From contig CAZFZL010000029.1 of the NCBI GenBank assembly GCA_964523005.1, positions 1 through 16,172 on the forward strand: a stretch of DNA of 16,172 nucleotides, written 5' to 3'. Below, piece after piece: positions 8,016-14,807 of this stretch. A program made the position numbers and the translations under genes. The notes beneath the pieces were generated by a model that did not search any database, was not told the origin of the DNA, and was given only the letters and a program-made list of their open reading frames with translations. This DNA is from UMGS1307 sp964523005 (lineage in GTDB: Bacteria > Bacillota > Clostridia > Oscillospirales > CAG-382). Positions within the stretch are counted from its first letter, which is position 1. Every line of letters begins with the position of its first letter.

Positions 8016-8151
8016 TGCCTTGAAATTCTTGTATTCGTTCATTCTCCGAATGTGCCGATGTTGGTGAATCGGGTTGATTTTGGATTGAATAATAAAAATC
8101 TAATAAAGGCATGAATGTTCAGAAAAAATTTATTCAAAAATATAATCATTA

Positions 8152-8178
8152 TTCCAACCGATTACTAATTTATGGTAC
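8152..8178 (+). promoter_or_regulatory. ECF-type promoter motif, left copy
   Basis: ATTCCAACC (8151-8159) has AAC at 8156-8158, then 16 nt, then GTAC (8175-8178), a layout like ECF -35 (AAC) and -10 (GT-containing) elements. The same ATTCCAACC with the same AAC-16-GT spacing occurs upstream of the intact sigma gene at 9626-9653. The AAC lies 76 nt before this start codon and 74 nt before the other one. Confidence 0.5.
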
Positions 8179-8231
8179 TTAATTGATGTAACAACATGTT
8201 GTGAAAATCACTGAGCGAGGTGAGACCATTG

Positions 8232-8470
8232 ATGACCACAGACACACTAAAGCAATTTGAAGACGAATATCTTGCGAAGATACTCGGATTTTGCTATCAG
8301 AAAGTGAATAACCGTGCAGATGCGGAAGAACTGTCCTCGGATATTACAATTGAGGTTCTGAAAGCAACAATTCGGGAAAGACGATTGATAAACTCGGGGC
8401 ATTTGTATGGAGTGTATCAAACCACACATTTTGCAAATGGTTACGGTTAAAAACGCACAGCACAAGGATT
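8232..8470 (+). pseudogene. Broken ECF sigma factor gene (region 2 remnant)
   Basis: The frame from ATG 8232 (ribosome site GAGGTGAG) encodes MTTDTLKQFEDEYLAKILGFCYQ and continues through a sigma-70 region 2 segment with NRADAEELSSDITIEVLKA. Near 8364-8367 the match moves to the -1 frame, where it continues as NSGKTIDKLGAFVWSVSNH followed by TFCKWLRLKTHS, the typical region 2.3-2.4 of ECF factors. This implies one lost base. Recognisable similarity ends near 8460, and a terminator hairpin starts at 8505, so region 4 and everything after it are gone. The gene is therefore both frameshifted and truncated. It resembles the same general class as the intact sigma gene at 9705 and shares its upstream promoter-like motif. 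Without the shift, the original frame ends at 8450 as a nonsense tail. Confidence 0.75.
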
Positions 8471-8504
8471 GGCTCAGCTTATTTACATCTGAATAATCAA
8501 AAAG

Positions 8505-8537
8505 CCCGAACCGGTTCGCCGGTTCGGGTTTCCTTTG
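8505..8537 (+). terminator. Strong hairpin terminator with TTCG loop
   Basis: CCCGAACCGG (8505-8514) and CCGGTTCGGG (8519-8528) form a perfect 10-bp GC-rich stem around a TTCG tetraloop, preceded by AAAAAG and followed by TTTCCTTTG. It closes transcription from the broken sigma gene just ahead of the XRE regulator's promoter. Confidence 0.85.
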
Positions 8538-8577
8538 CATTTGGCATTCTTTATTTGCAGAAATCACTTTATCATTA

Positions 8578-8606
8578 TTGAAATACACCCGATTTTTTGT
8601 TATAAT
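8578..8606 (+). promoter_or_regulatory. Predicted strong promoter for the XRE regulator
   Basis: TTGAAA (8578-8583), a 17-nt spacer and a perfect TATAAT (8601-8606). It would give a leader of about 155 nt before the start codon at 8768. Confidence 0.65.
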
Positions 8607-8712
8607 ATCCGCAACATAATAGACATAACTCCTATTTGTTGTGATAAAATTATACTCTCTCCGTTTAAGTGAGAATGTATCTGTTTTATCTGTGGATTAT
8701 CCTAATTGTTTC

Positions 8713-8721
8713 TGCTATGAT
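8713..8721 (+). promoter_or_regulatory. Possible second, extended -10 promoter
   Basis: TGCTATGAT at 8713-8721 is an extended -10 element (TGn before a 5 of 6 match). I see no convincing -35. Its transcript would start about 40 nt before the XRE gene. Confidence 0.35.
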
Positions 8722-8767
8722 ATAGGCAGAGATCGGCGCCGGTCTACTTTATTTTCGGAGGTATATT

Positions 8768-9574
8768 ATGAATTCAATCGGTGAAAAAATAGCGAAATTA
8801 CGCAAACAAAAAGGAATGACGCAAGAGGAGCTTGCCGGAATCATCGGTGTGTCCGCTCAGTCTGTATCAAAGTGGGAGAACAGCACGACAATGCCGGATA
8901 TAATACTGCTGCCGATTATCGCAAATGCCTTTGAAGTAAGCATTGACGCATTGTTCGGGAAGAGCATGGTACAGGACAATTACATTCCGGCGGAAGAAGC
9001 CTTTGATTCGGCTTGCGATTCCCTTAAAAAAGTCATTGTATCAACGGAAAATCACGGGTATAACGCGGAAGAGCCATTCAATTCACAATATGAGAAATAC
9101 AACCGCGCTCTTTCGGAAGACGGCCGTACAAGAAGCGTTATTATGCGAAATCACGGTATTATTTATTACCGAAACGAGGTCGGAGGTCTTTTGCTCAAAA
9201 AGCCGAAGAACGGATGGCGGTCCCTGCTAGACGACGAAAACGCCGCAAAAATCATATCGCTGTTGGCAAATCAGGATTTCAGAAAAGCGATGTCTTGTGT
9301 AACGAAAACGGGAATGAATACATTTACGCTTTCGTCTCTGTGCCGCAACTGCGGTGTCGAGGACAGTGCCGAACTTGAAAAATCACTTATCGAATGCGGT
9401 TTGTTTACGGCAAAAAAACTTGAGATAGATGATAAAACCGTTACTGTTTATGAATTAACTTGTTCGCATCGACTCTTTGTGCTTTTTGCCGTTTTACAGT
9501 ACGCTAAAGAATTTGCAGAATATAACGATATATGTTATTACTATTATGGTGACCCAAGCTTTTATCAAAACTGA
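8768..9574 (+). CDS. XRE-family transcriptional regulator with large C-terminal domain
   Basis: 268 residues with ATG behind GGAGG (8757-8761). Residues 5-63 are a clear helix-turn-helix of the Cro/CI (XRE) type: IAKLRKQKGMTQEELAGIIG, then VSAQSVSKWENSTTMPDI and the usual SIDALFG ending. The remaining 200 or so residues are not a family I can name. They include SVIMRNHGIIYYRNEVGGLL (about 121-140), a Leu-rich stretch that may fold as a second winged helix (about 160-230, with FTLSSLCRNCGVEDSAELEKSL), and a Tyr-rich C-terminus. The long C-terminal part suggests ligand or partner sensing, but this is not shown. It has its own promoter and terminator, so it is a one-gene unit. It is a candidate regulator of the neighbouring sigma gene through the palindrome at 9657-9676, by position only. 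Confidence 0.88.
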   Translation: MNSIGEKIAKLRKQKGMTQEELAGIIGVSAQSVSKWENSTTMPDIILLPIIANAFEVSIDALFGKSMVQDNYIPAEEAFDSACDSLKKVIVSTENHGYNAEEPFNSQYEKYNRALSEDGRTRSVIMRNHGIIYYRNEVGGLLLKKPKNGWRSLLDDENAAKIISLLANQDFRKAMSCVTKTGMNTFTLSSLCRNCGVEDSAELEKSLIECGLFTAKKLEIDDKTVTVYELTCSHRLFVLFAVLQYAKEFAEYNDICYYYYGDPSFYQN

Positions 9575-9582
9575 TTAAGTAT

Positions 9583-9620
9583 TTTAGCCGCCTGCCTCGG
9601 TAGGCGGCTAAATATTTTTC
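9583..9620 (+). terminator. Rho-independent terminator of the XRE gene
   Basis: TTTAGCCGCCT (9583-9593) pairs perfectly with AGGCGGCTAAA (9602-9612) around an 8-nt loop, followed by TATTTTTC. It begins 9 nt after the stop codon. Confidence 0.85.
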
Positions 9621-9625
9621 TCAAA

Positions 9626-9653
9626 ATTCCAACCTTTCTGTTTTTCTGTGTCT
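9626..9653 (+). promoter_or_regulatory. ECF-type promoter motif, right copy
   Basis: ATTCCAACC (9626-9634) has AAC at 9631-9633, then 16 nt, then GTCT (9650-9653). It matches the motif upstream of the broken sigma gene in sequence, spacing and distance to the start. No good sigma-A promoter is seen here: TATAGT at 9653-9658 has no -35 at proper spacing. This fits autoregulation by an ECF factor, which is an inference. Confidence 0.5.
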
Positions 9654-9656
9654 ATA

Positions 9657-9676
9657 GTGATTGAGTACTCAATCAC
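9657..9676. promoter_or_regulatory. Perfect 20-bp palindrome, probable operator
   Basis: GTGATTGAGT followed directly by its reverse complement ACTCAATCAC, with no mismatch and no loop. The absence of a loop favours a dimer-binding DNA site over an RNA hairpin. It overlaps the expected transcription start of the sigma gene and lies 28 nt before the GTG start. A second, 10-bp palindrome, GAAAGCTTTC, follows at 9681-9690. Confidence 0.6.
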
Positions 9677-9704
9677 GCATGAAAGCTTTCAAGGAGAGAA
9701 ACAA

Positions 9705-11461
9705 GTGAACAGACAAAATGCAGAGGAAATCATAGCCGAATATCTGAAGCCTGTCTTTGGCTTCGCACTGAAACGGTGCCGGAATATGCACGACGCCGAG
9801 GATTTGTCACAGGAAATCGTGTTCCGGGCNNNNNNNNNNNNNNNNNNNNNNNNNNNNNNNNNNNNNNNNNNNNNNNNNNNNNNNNNNNNNNNNNNNNNNN
9901 NNNNNNNNNNNNNNNNNNNNNNNNNNNNNACCCGGATGCGGAATCTTTTGATGCCGACGATAACCGTGAGGCACTTGCAAAAATGCAGAGTGAAATTGCG
10001 TATCTGTCAAAGCTGCAACGCCGCATCGTCATCGCCTACTATTATGAAAACCGCAAACAGGCACAGATAGCGGAAGAACTCGGAATTCCTCTCGGCACGG
10101 TCAAATGGCACTTGTTTGAAGTCAAAAAAGAATTGAAGAGAGGTATGGAAACCATGCGAAAAGCAAGTGAATTAAAGTTTAACCCGATTAAGTTTTCTCT
10201 GTGCGGATTCAACGGTTCTTCCGGAACAAAAGGGGCGGCATCAAACTTCCTCCGCTCACCGTTGTCGCAGAATATTGAATACGCGGTATGGAAAGAAGCA
10301 AAAACGGTGAGTGAGATTGCCGACGCACTCGGTGTGTCCCCCGTGTATGTGGAAAGTGAAGCGGAATTTCTGGAGGAATACGGATTTCTGACAAAACACG
10401 GGGACAAATATCTGTGCAATATCCTACTTGATGAGCCAACGGATGAACTGACCCGTCTGCACGATGAAATGTACGCACAAGCCGCAAAAATCTTTGCAAA
10501 CGAATTGTATGACGAACTGACAACGAGCGGTATTCTCGATGATTCTGCTATTTGGGGTAGCATGACCGAACCGTTTACCTTCACCTATGACCCGCCGAAG
10601 GATAAGAACTTTATGCGGTGGGCGCTCATACCCTATATCGCGGCGCTTTCCGGTGAATCACTGATGGACAAGAGCATTGCCTTTGAAAATGCCTACACCA
10701 TACGACCGGACGGAGGAAAAAATATCTGCTATGCATCGGTTATTGCCCCCGATGTGAAGTCGCCGCTTTATTTTGACAGCATGAAGCGTTTCTGCGGTCC
10801 CTGTTGGAACGGACTGACGGATAAGTTCATCGTCTGGACAATAGATTCCGAATGGTCGGAACGGCGTGTCACTGAAAATTATCATGACATCATTCTGCAC
10901 GATCTTACGCTTTTGAATCATGTTATACAAAATGATGTATTGTCTATTGAAGAATATGCCTACTTAACTGAACGCGGATATATTTCGGTCATAAGCGGAA
11001 ATTACAATAAATACAAGAGCGTCACTGCGGATGTGAAAAATCATAAAACGACAAACCCTGTTACCGGATGTGAGCAAAATCCGATTACTTGCCTGTATAA
11101 ATCCTGTAATGGTACATCTGTAATTTCTGATATCAATGAAGGATGTACCAAATACGGTTTTCGTTGTCTGTATCTTTCGACAACGGAAATCAAAAACAGG
11201 TTGATTGCTATCGGCGCCAGAATTAAAGAAAAGCATAAAGCTGAATTTGATGCGTTAAAAGCAACTTATATTAAAGCAGTTCTCGACGCAACACCAAAAC
11301 AATTGCTTACTATGCAGAAATATGGCTTGCAGTATATCTTTTACAGTGACGGATGGTTCTTGCTTCACTGTATGAAAGAACTTGTAAATAACGGCAAGTT
11401 AAAACCGCCAACAGAGGAACAGAGAAAATCATTAACCACTTTGATTGTGCCGAATAAATAA
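9705..11461 (+). CDS. ECF sigma factor with long C-terminal extension (gap inside)
   Basis: It starts at GTG 9705 behind AAGGAG (9691-9696), encoding MNRQNAEEIIAEYLKPVFGF and a region 2 segment with MHDAEDLSQEIVFR. A 100-N gap follows. The frame after it opens with PDAESFDADDN and contains region 4, LSKLQRRIVIAYYYENRKQA then QIAEELGIPLGTVKWHLFEV. The two halves are in different frames across exactly 100 N; a true gap of 3n+2 bases would join them, so I treat this as one gene. After region 4 come over 400 more residues: a winged-helix-like segment (nt about 10255-10430, EIADALGVSPVYVESEAEFLEEYGFL) and a large uncharacterised domain with a CGPC motif (10793-10804) and several other cysteines. 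No anti-sigma gene adjoins it, so the extension may be the sensor. Target genes are unknown. Confidence 0.82.
9830..9929. other. Assembly gap of 100 N
   Basis: Exactly 100 N, a customary scaffold placeholder, so the true length is unknown. It removes the end of region 2 and the linker of the sigma factor. From usual ECF spacing I expect roughly 40-50 missing residues. The reading frames on the two sides require a true length of 3n+2. Confidence 0.97.
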
Positions 11462-11468
11462 AAGTGCG

Positions 11469-11500
11469 AGCCCGCAGATTCATTCCTGAATCTGTGGGCT
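11469..11500. terminator. Long hairpin between convergent genes
   Basis: AGCCCGCAGATTCA (11469-11482) and TGAATCTGTGGGCT (11487-11500) pair over 14 bp (one G-U) around a TTCC loop, 7 nt after the sigma gene stop. On the minus strand it is followed, after 5 nt, by TTTTATTTATT; on the plus strand no T-run follows. It is more likely a terminator for the citrate synthase operon, or bidirectional and weak. It also forms the hairpin of the right inverted-repeat element. Confidence 0.6.
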
Positions 11501-11512
11501 GCGTCTGTCAAT

Positions 11513-11564
11513 CGCTTGTTCTTTTACATTCTTGTGAGAATTCGCCTTCGGCTCTCTTTTTTAT
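11513..11564 (-). repeat. Right copy of imperfect inverted repeat
   Basis: Inverted counterpart of 7904-7955. On the plus strand its outer part can fold as GAGAATTCGCCTTCGGCTCTC followed by TTTTTT (11557-11562), giving a rightward terminator that would serve the sigma gene. It ends 2 nt before the stop codon of the zinc-ribbon gene. TTTATA flanks both copies (7898-7903 and 11566-11571), a possible but AT-rich target-site duplication. Confidence 0.6.
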
Positions 11565-11566
11565 GT

Positions 11567-11968
11567 TTATATCTTGACTTCAAACTGTTTTCTGCATTTC
11601 GGACATGTCACCGTGTGCTTTCCCTTTAACTTCGGGAGCTTGAGCGTCGCCTTGCATGAGGGGCATTTCCTATACACATTCGTTTTCCTGTTTTTGAATC
11701 TGTTCGATATCTGTCTGAAAAAATTCAAAAACCCGGTTTTCGCCTTCAGGTATACCTGATTTTCTTTTTGACGCTTATAGGTGTTCTTGGACAAAATTCT
11801 GAAAAGCCAGTACGCAAACAGCAGAAGAATGAACCCGGAAAATATAAGCGACCCTATAAAGTAATTTACAAGCACCAATACGAGATATGCAATGGAAATA
11901 AATTTTCCGAACTGATCTATCCCATTCCTGCCGTACATGAATCTGTACAGCCGTTCTCTCATCCTCAT
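11567..11968 (-). CDS. Small membrane protein with C-terminal zinc ribbon
   Basis: 133 residues. A basic N-terminus (MRMRERLYRFMYGRNGIDQF) leads to one long or two short membrane helices (about residues 23-58), then a basic cytoplasmic-type stretch, then a C-terminal zinc ribbon with CPSC (102-105) and CPKC (122-125). Similar small proteins are common hypothetical genes in Clostridia; the function is unknown to me. Its ATG overlaps the citrate synthase stop in an ATGA, and GGGAG lies upstream inside that gene, so the two are translationally coupled. This placement as the last gene of a central-carbon operon is unexplained. Confidence 0.85.
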   Translation of the reverse strand: MRMRERLYRFMYGRNGIDQFGKFISIAYLVLVLVNYFIGSLIFSGFILLLFAYWLFRILSKNTYKRQKENQVYLKAKTGFLNFFRQISNRFKNRKTNVYRKCPSCKATLKLPKLKGKHTVTCPKCRKQFEVKI

Positions 11969-13362
11969 GAATCAACGCTCCCTTCACATGAAGAATCACT
12001 GCGTTCACCGAGCGGCACGTATTTAACATGCGGCTGTACGCTCATATATGCCGGCCTGATGATCTTTCCGGCGTTGATAAGCTCTTCGATACGGTGAGCA
12101 GACCATCCCGCGATACGTGAAACGGCAAACAGCGGAGTATACATCTCCGGTGGAATGTCAATCATTCTGTATACAAAGCCACTGTAAAAATCGATATTTG
12201 CGGAAACTCCCTTGAATATCTGTCTGCTTTGAGCAATGATCTGTGGTGCGATACGTTCAATGCGTTCATATAAACCGTACTCGTTGTCACGTCCTTTTTC
12301 TGAAGCAAGTACACCGACAAATCTTTTGAATATCTCTGCTCTCGGGTCGGAAAGCGAATAGACAGCGTGCCCCATTCCGTATATGAGACCCGTTCGGTCA
12401 AATGCATTCTTTGCAAGAATGCTCTTGAGATATTCTCTGATCTCGTCTTCATCATTCCAGTCAGTTATATGTTCTTTTATATCCTCAAACATTGCGACGA
12501 CTTTTCTGTTCGCCCCACCGTGCTTGGGACCCTTGAGCGAGCCCAAAGCGCCTGCAATTGCGGAATAAGTGTCTGTGCCTGACGAAGATATAACTCTGTT
12601 GGCAAAGGTCGAGTTATTACCGCCTCCGTGTTCCGCATGGAGCACGAGCGCAATGTCAAGTACCTTTGCTTCCGTGGGTGTGTATTTGCCGTCCGGTCTG
12701 AGCATATAAAGAAGGTTTTCGGCTGTGGATAGTCCCGGCAGCGGATCATGAATAAAAAAGCTCATACCACCGCGCAGATAGTAACTGTACGCCTGATAAC
12801 TATATACGGAAAGCATCGGCAGCAGTGCGATGAGCTGCAGGCATTGCCTTAGTACATTGGGTATTTCTATGCTGTCCGGATTGTTGTCGTATGAATACAG
12901 CGTGAGCACGCTGCGAGCGAGCGAGTTCATCATATCGGTGCTCGGCGCTTTCATTATTATGTCTCTGATAAAGGAATTAGGCAGCGAACGATATCCTGCC
13001 AGCAGAGTGTTGAAATTGTCAAGTGAGCCCTTGTCCGGCAGCTCGCCGAACAGCAGTAGATACACTGTTTCTTCAAAACCGTATCTGCTGTCTGACAGGA
13101 AACCGCTTACAATCTCATTCACATCCACGCCGCGATAATAAAGCTTACCGCGGCAAGGAATGACCTCGCCGTTTATCGTTTCCTTTGCTTTGATCTCTGA
13201 TATTTCGGTAAGTCCTGTAAGAACACCGTTTCCTTCCATATCGCGAAGCCCCCGGAACACACTGTGCTTAGTAAAGAGCTCCTGCGCTATCTTACCGTTT
13301 CTCGTACTAAGAGATGCAAGTCCCGTGATTTCAGGTGTAATTTCTGAATAATCTCTTTTCAT
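11965..13362 (-). CDS. gltA: Citrate synthase
   Basis: 465-residue cytoplasmic enzyme that condenses oxaloacetate with acetyl-CoA to give citrate. The family's catalytic residues are all visible: His281 in GPKHGGAN, His332 in GMGHAVYSLSDPR and Asp391 in ANIDFYSG, corresponding to His274, His320 and Asp375 of pig citrate synthase. HAEHGGGNNS (242-251) is the substrate-binding histidine segment. The protein carries about 60 extra N-terminal residues before the usual core, starting MKRDYSEITPEITGLASLS, as in many clostridial si-type enzymes. A ribosome site AAAGGA precedes ATG 13362. 2-Methylcitrate synthase cannot be excluded from sequence alone. It lies 28 nt downstream of the fumarase beta gene and overlaps the zinc-ribbon gene. 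Confidence 0.95.
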   Translation of the reverse strand: MKRDYSEITPEITGLASLSTRNGKIAQELFTKHSVFRGLRDMEGNGVLTGLTEISEIKAKETINGEVIPCRGKLYYRGVDVNEIVSGFLSDSRYGFEETVYLLLFGELPDKGSLDNFNTLLAGYRSLPNSFIRDIIMKAPSTDMMNSLARSVLTLYSYDNNPDSIEIPNVLRQCLQLIALLPMLSVYSYQAYSYYLRGGMSFFIHDPLPGLSTAENLLYMLRPDGKYTPTEAKVLDIALVLHAEHGGGNNSTFANRVISSSGTDTYSAIAGALGSLKGPKHGGANRKVVAMFEDIKEHITDWNDEDEIREYLKSILAKNAFDRTGLIYGMGHAVYSLSDPRAEIFKRFVGVLASEKGRDNEYGLYERIERIAPQIIAQSRQIFKGVSANIDFYSGFVYRMIDIPPEMYTPLFAVSRIAGWSAHRIEELINAGKIIRPAYMSVQPHVKYVPLGERSDSSCEGSVDS

Positions 13363-13390
13363 CTTTTTCCTTTGCTTTGTTATACACCGC

Positions 13391-13930
13391 TCAGGTGCAG
13401 TGTCTCATATCGTATAGGCAATTGCCATATGTATCTATAATTACACAAAGCGGCATTCGTTCGACAGTAAGACGTCTGATGCATTCACTCCCCAGCTCAG
13501 GATACGCAATGATTTCAGAAGAAGTGATGCATTTTGAAAGAAGAGCTCCGCAACCGCCGACGGCACCGAAATAAACCGCGCTGTTCTTCATACAGCTCCC
13601 AAGCACATCAGTGCTTCTTTTGCCTTTGCCTATCATTGCTCTCAGTCCGTTGTCAAGCAGCGACGGAGCGTATTTGTCCATACGATAAGAGGTCGTGGGA
13701 CCGGCAGAACCGATAACATGTCCCGGTTTTGCCGGTGTCGGTCCGACATAGTAGATAACGCTGTTATACAGCTCAAAAGGAAGCGGCTTATCTTCAAGCA
13801 GGAGCGTATACAACTTTTTATGAGCTGCGTCACGTGCCGTATAGACCGTTCCGGAAAGATATATTGTGTCACCGCATCTGAGCTTCTTTGCTTCCTCTAC
13901 GGTAAACGGTGCGTTTAACGACCATTCCAT
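13391..13930 (-). CDS. Fumarate hydratase class I, beta subunit
   Basis: 179 residues, equivalent to the C-terminal domain of single-chain iron-sulfur fumarases. With the alpha subunit it interconverts fumarate and malate. Recognisable segments are SGTVYTARDAAHK (26-38), GPTPAKPG (63-70), SAGPTTSYRMD (75-85), GKGKRS (101-106) and YFGAVGGCGALLSK (120-133). The start ATG 13930 has AAAAGGA about 10 nt upstream. It follows the alpha gene by 34 nt. L(+)-tartrate dehydratase has the same two-subunit architecture, but the malic enzyme and citrate synthase neighbours favour fumarase. Confidence 0.92.
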   Translation of the reverse strand: MEWSLNAPFTVEEAKKLRCGDTIYLSGTVYTARDAAHKKLYTLLLEDKPLPFELYNSVIYYVGPTPAKPGHVIGSAGPTTSYRMDKYAPSLLDNGLRAMIGKGKRSTDVLGSCMKNSAVYFGAVGGCGALLSKCITSSEIIAYPELGSECIRRLTVERMPLCVIIDTYGNCLYDMRHCT

Positions 13931-13964
13931 TATAATAAATTCCTTTTGAAGTTTCTTTTTGTGC

Positions 13965-14807
13965 TCATAAACTTCTTGTAATGTGACGTGTACAATGACA
14001 GCTCATGTTCACCGCGACGGGAAGCATGGCGATATGAGTAGGTTCGGCAATAATATTCACCTTCAGACAAGTTTGAGTGCCGCCGTATCCCATCGCTCCT
14101 ATACCCGTTTTATTGATCCTTTTACGGAGGCTTTCTTCAATATCTGCGTAAAACGGATCGTCGTTGCCCTTGCTTATATTCTTAGTAAGCGCTTTCTTTG
14201 AGTTGATCGCAGCGCGTTCAAAATCGCCGCCTATGCCGACTCCGACTATAACGGGAGGGCAGGGATTCGCATCGGCTTTTACAACACAGTCTATGATAAA
14301 ATCGCATACACCGTCAAGCCCGTCTGCCGGAGTGAGCATTGCGATGCGTGACATGTTTTCCGAGCCCGCACCCTTTGGCGCGACCGTTATATCAAATGAA
14401 TCGCCCGGTACTATGTCATAATAGATCAGTGCCGGTGTGTTGTCTTTGGTGTTTATGCGTGTTATCGGATCGGAAACGACTGATTTTCTGAGATAACCTG
14501 TTTCATAACCTCTGCACACACCCTCGTTGACGGCTTCGTAAAGCGAGCCGCCGGTTATGTGTACTTCCTGTCCGACAGTGAGAAATACGCAGCATATCCC
14601 AGTATCCTGGCAAATTGGGACGTTCTCGCGCTCTGCAATGTTGTAATTATCGATGATATTCATCAGCGCAGATTTACAGGCGGATGATGTTTCAGACTCA
14701 TATGCATCCTTTACGGCATCCTTGACATCGTCCGGAAGCATACAGCAGCTTTCAATACACATACCCGCGACCGCGTCCGCGATTGCACCACAGCTGATTT
14801 CTCTCAT
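13965..14807 (-). CDS. Fumarate hydratase class I, alpha subunit
   Basis: 280 residues carrying the [4Fe-4S] cluster. The three expected cysteine ligands are present: Cys66 in PICQDTG, Cys183 in ANPCPPVIVGVGIGGDFE and Cys270 in NMSCHCTRH. PKGAGSENMSR (144-154) is another family signature. This oxygen-sensitive type of fumarase suits an anaerobe. Its ATG at 14807 overlaps the stop codon of the malic enzyme's restored frame in an ATGA, so translation is expected to be coupled to that gene. This matters because the malic enzyme frame, as sequenced, stops about 230 nt earlier. Tartrate dehydratase alpha is the alternative. Confidence 0.94.
   Translation of the reverse strand: MREISCGAIADAVAGMCIESCCMLPDDVKDAVKDAYESETSSACKSALMNIIDNYNIAERENVPICQDTGICCVFLTVGQEVHITGGSLYEAVNEGVCRGYETGYLRKSVVSDPITRINTKDNTPALIYYDIVPGDSFDITVAPKGAGSENMSRIAMLTPADGLDGVCDFIIDCVVKADANPCPPVIVGVGIGGDFERAAINSKKALTKNISKGNDDPFYADIEESLRKRINKTGIGAMGYGGTQTCLKVNIIAEPTHIAMLPVAVNMSCHCTRHITRSL

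Larger units (their letters stand above)
7897..8231. other. Intergenic region at the left end of the accessory block
   Basis: No credible coding region. In order it holds the left copy of an inverted repeat (7904-7955), a strong hairpin terminator (7971-8015), an AT-rich stretch in which I recognise nothing (about 8020-8150), an ECF-type promoter-like motif (8152-8178), a 12-bp palindrome ACAACATGTTGT (8191-8202) and the ribosome site GAGGTGAG of the broken sigma gene. Confidence 0.6.

Noticed and set aside
7750..8112. Minus-strand open frame of 120 codons across the end of oadA
   Set aside because: It is antisense to oadA and runs through the inverted repeat and terminator hairpin. It has no ribosome site and resembles no family I know.
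9776..9829. Alternative start at ATG 9786-9788 or thereabouts in the frame that continues after the N gap
   Set aside because: The residues encoded there before the gap do not resemble a sigma factor, while the frame from GTG 9705 does. The apparent continuity comes from the arbitrary 100-N length.
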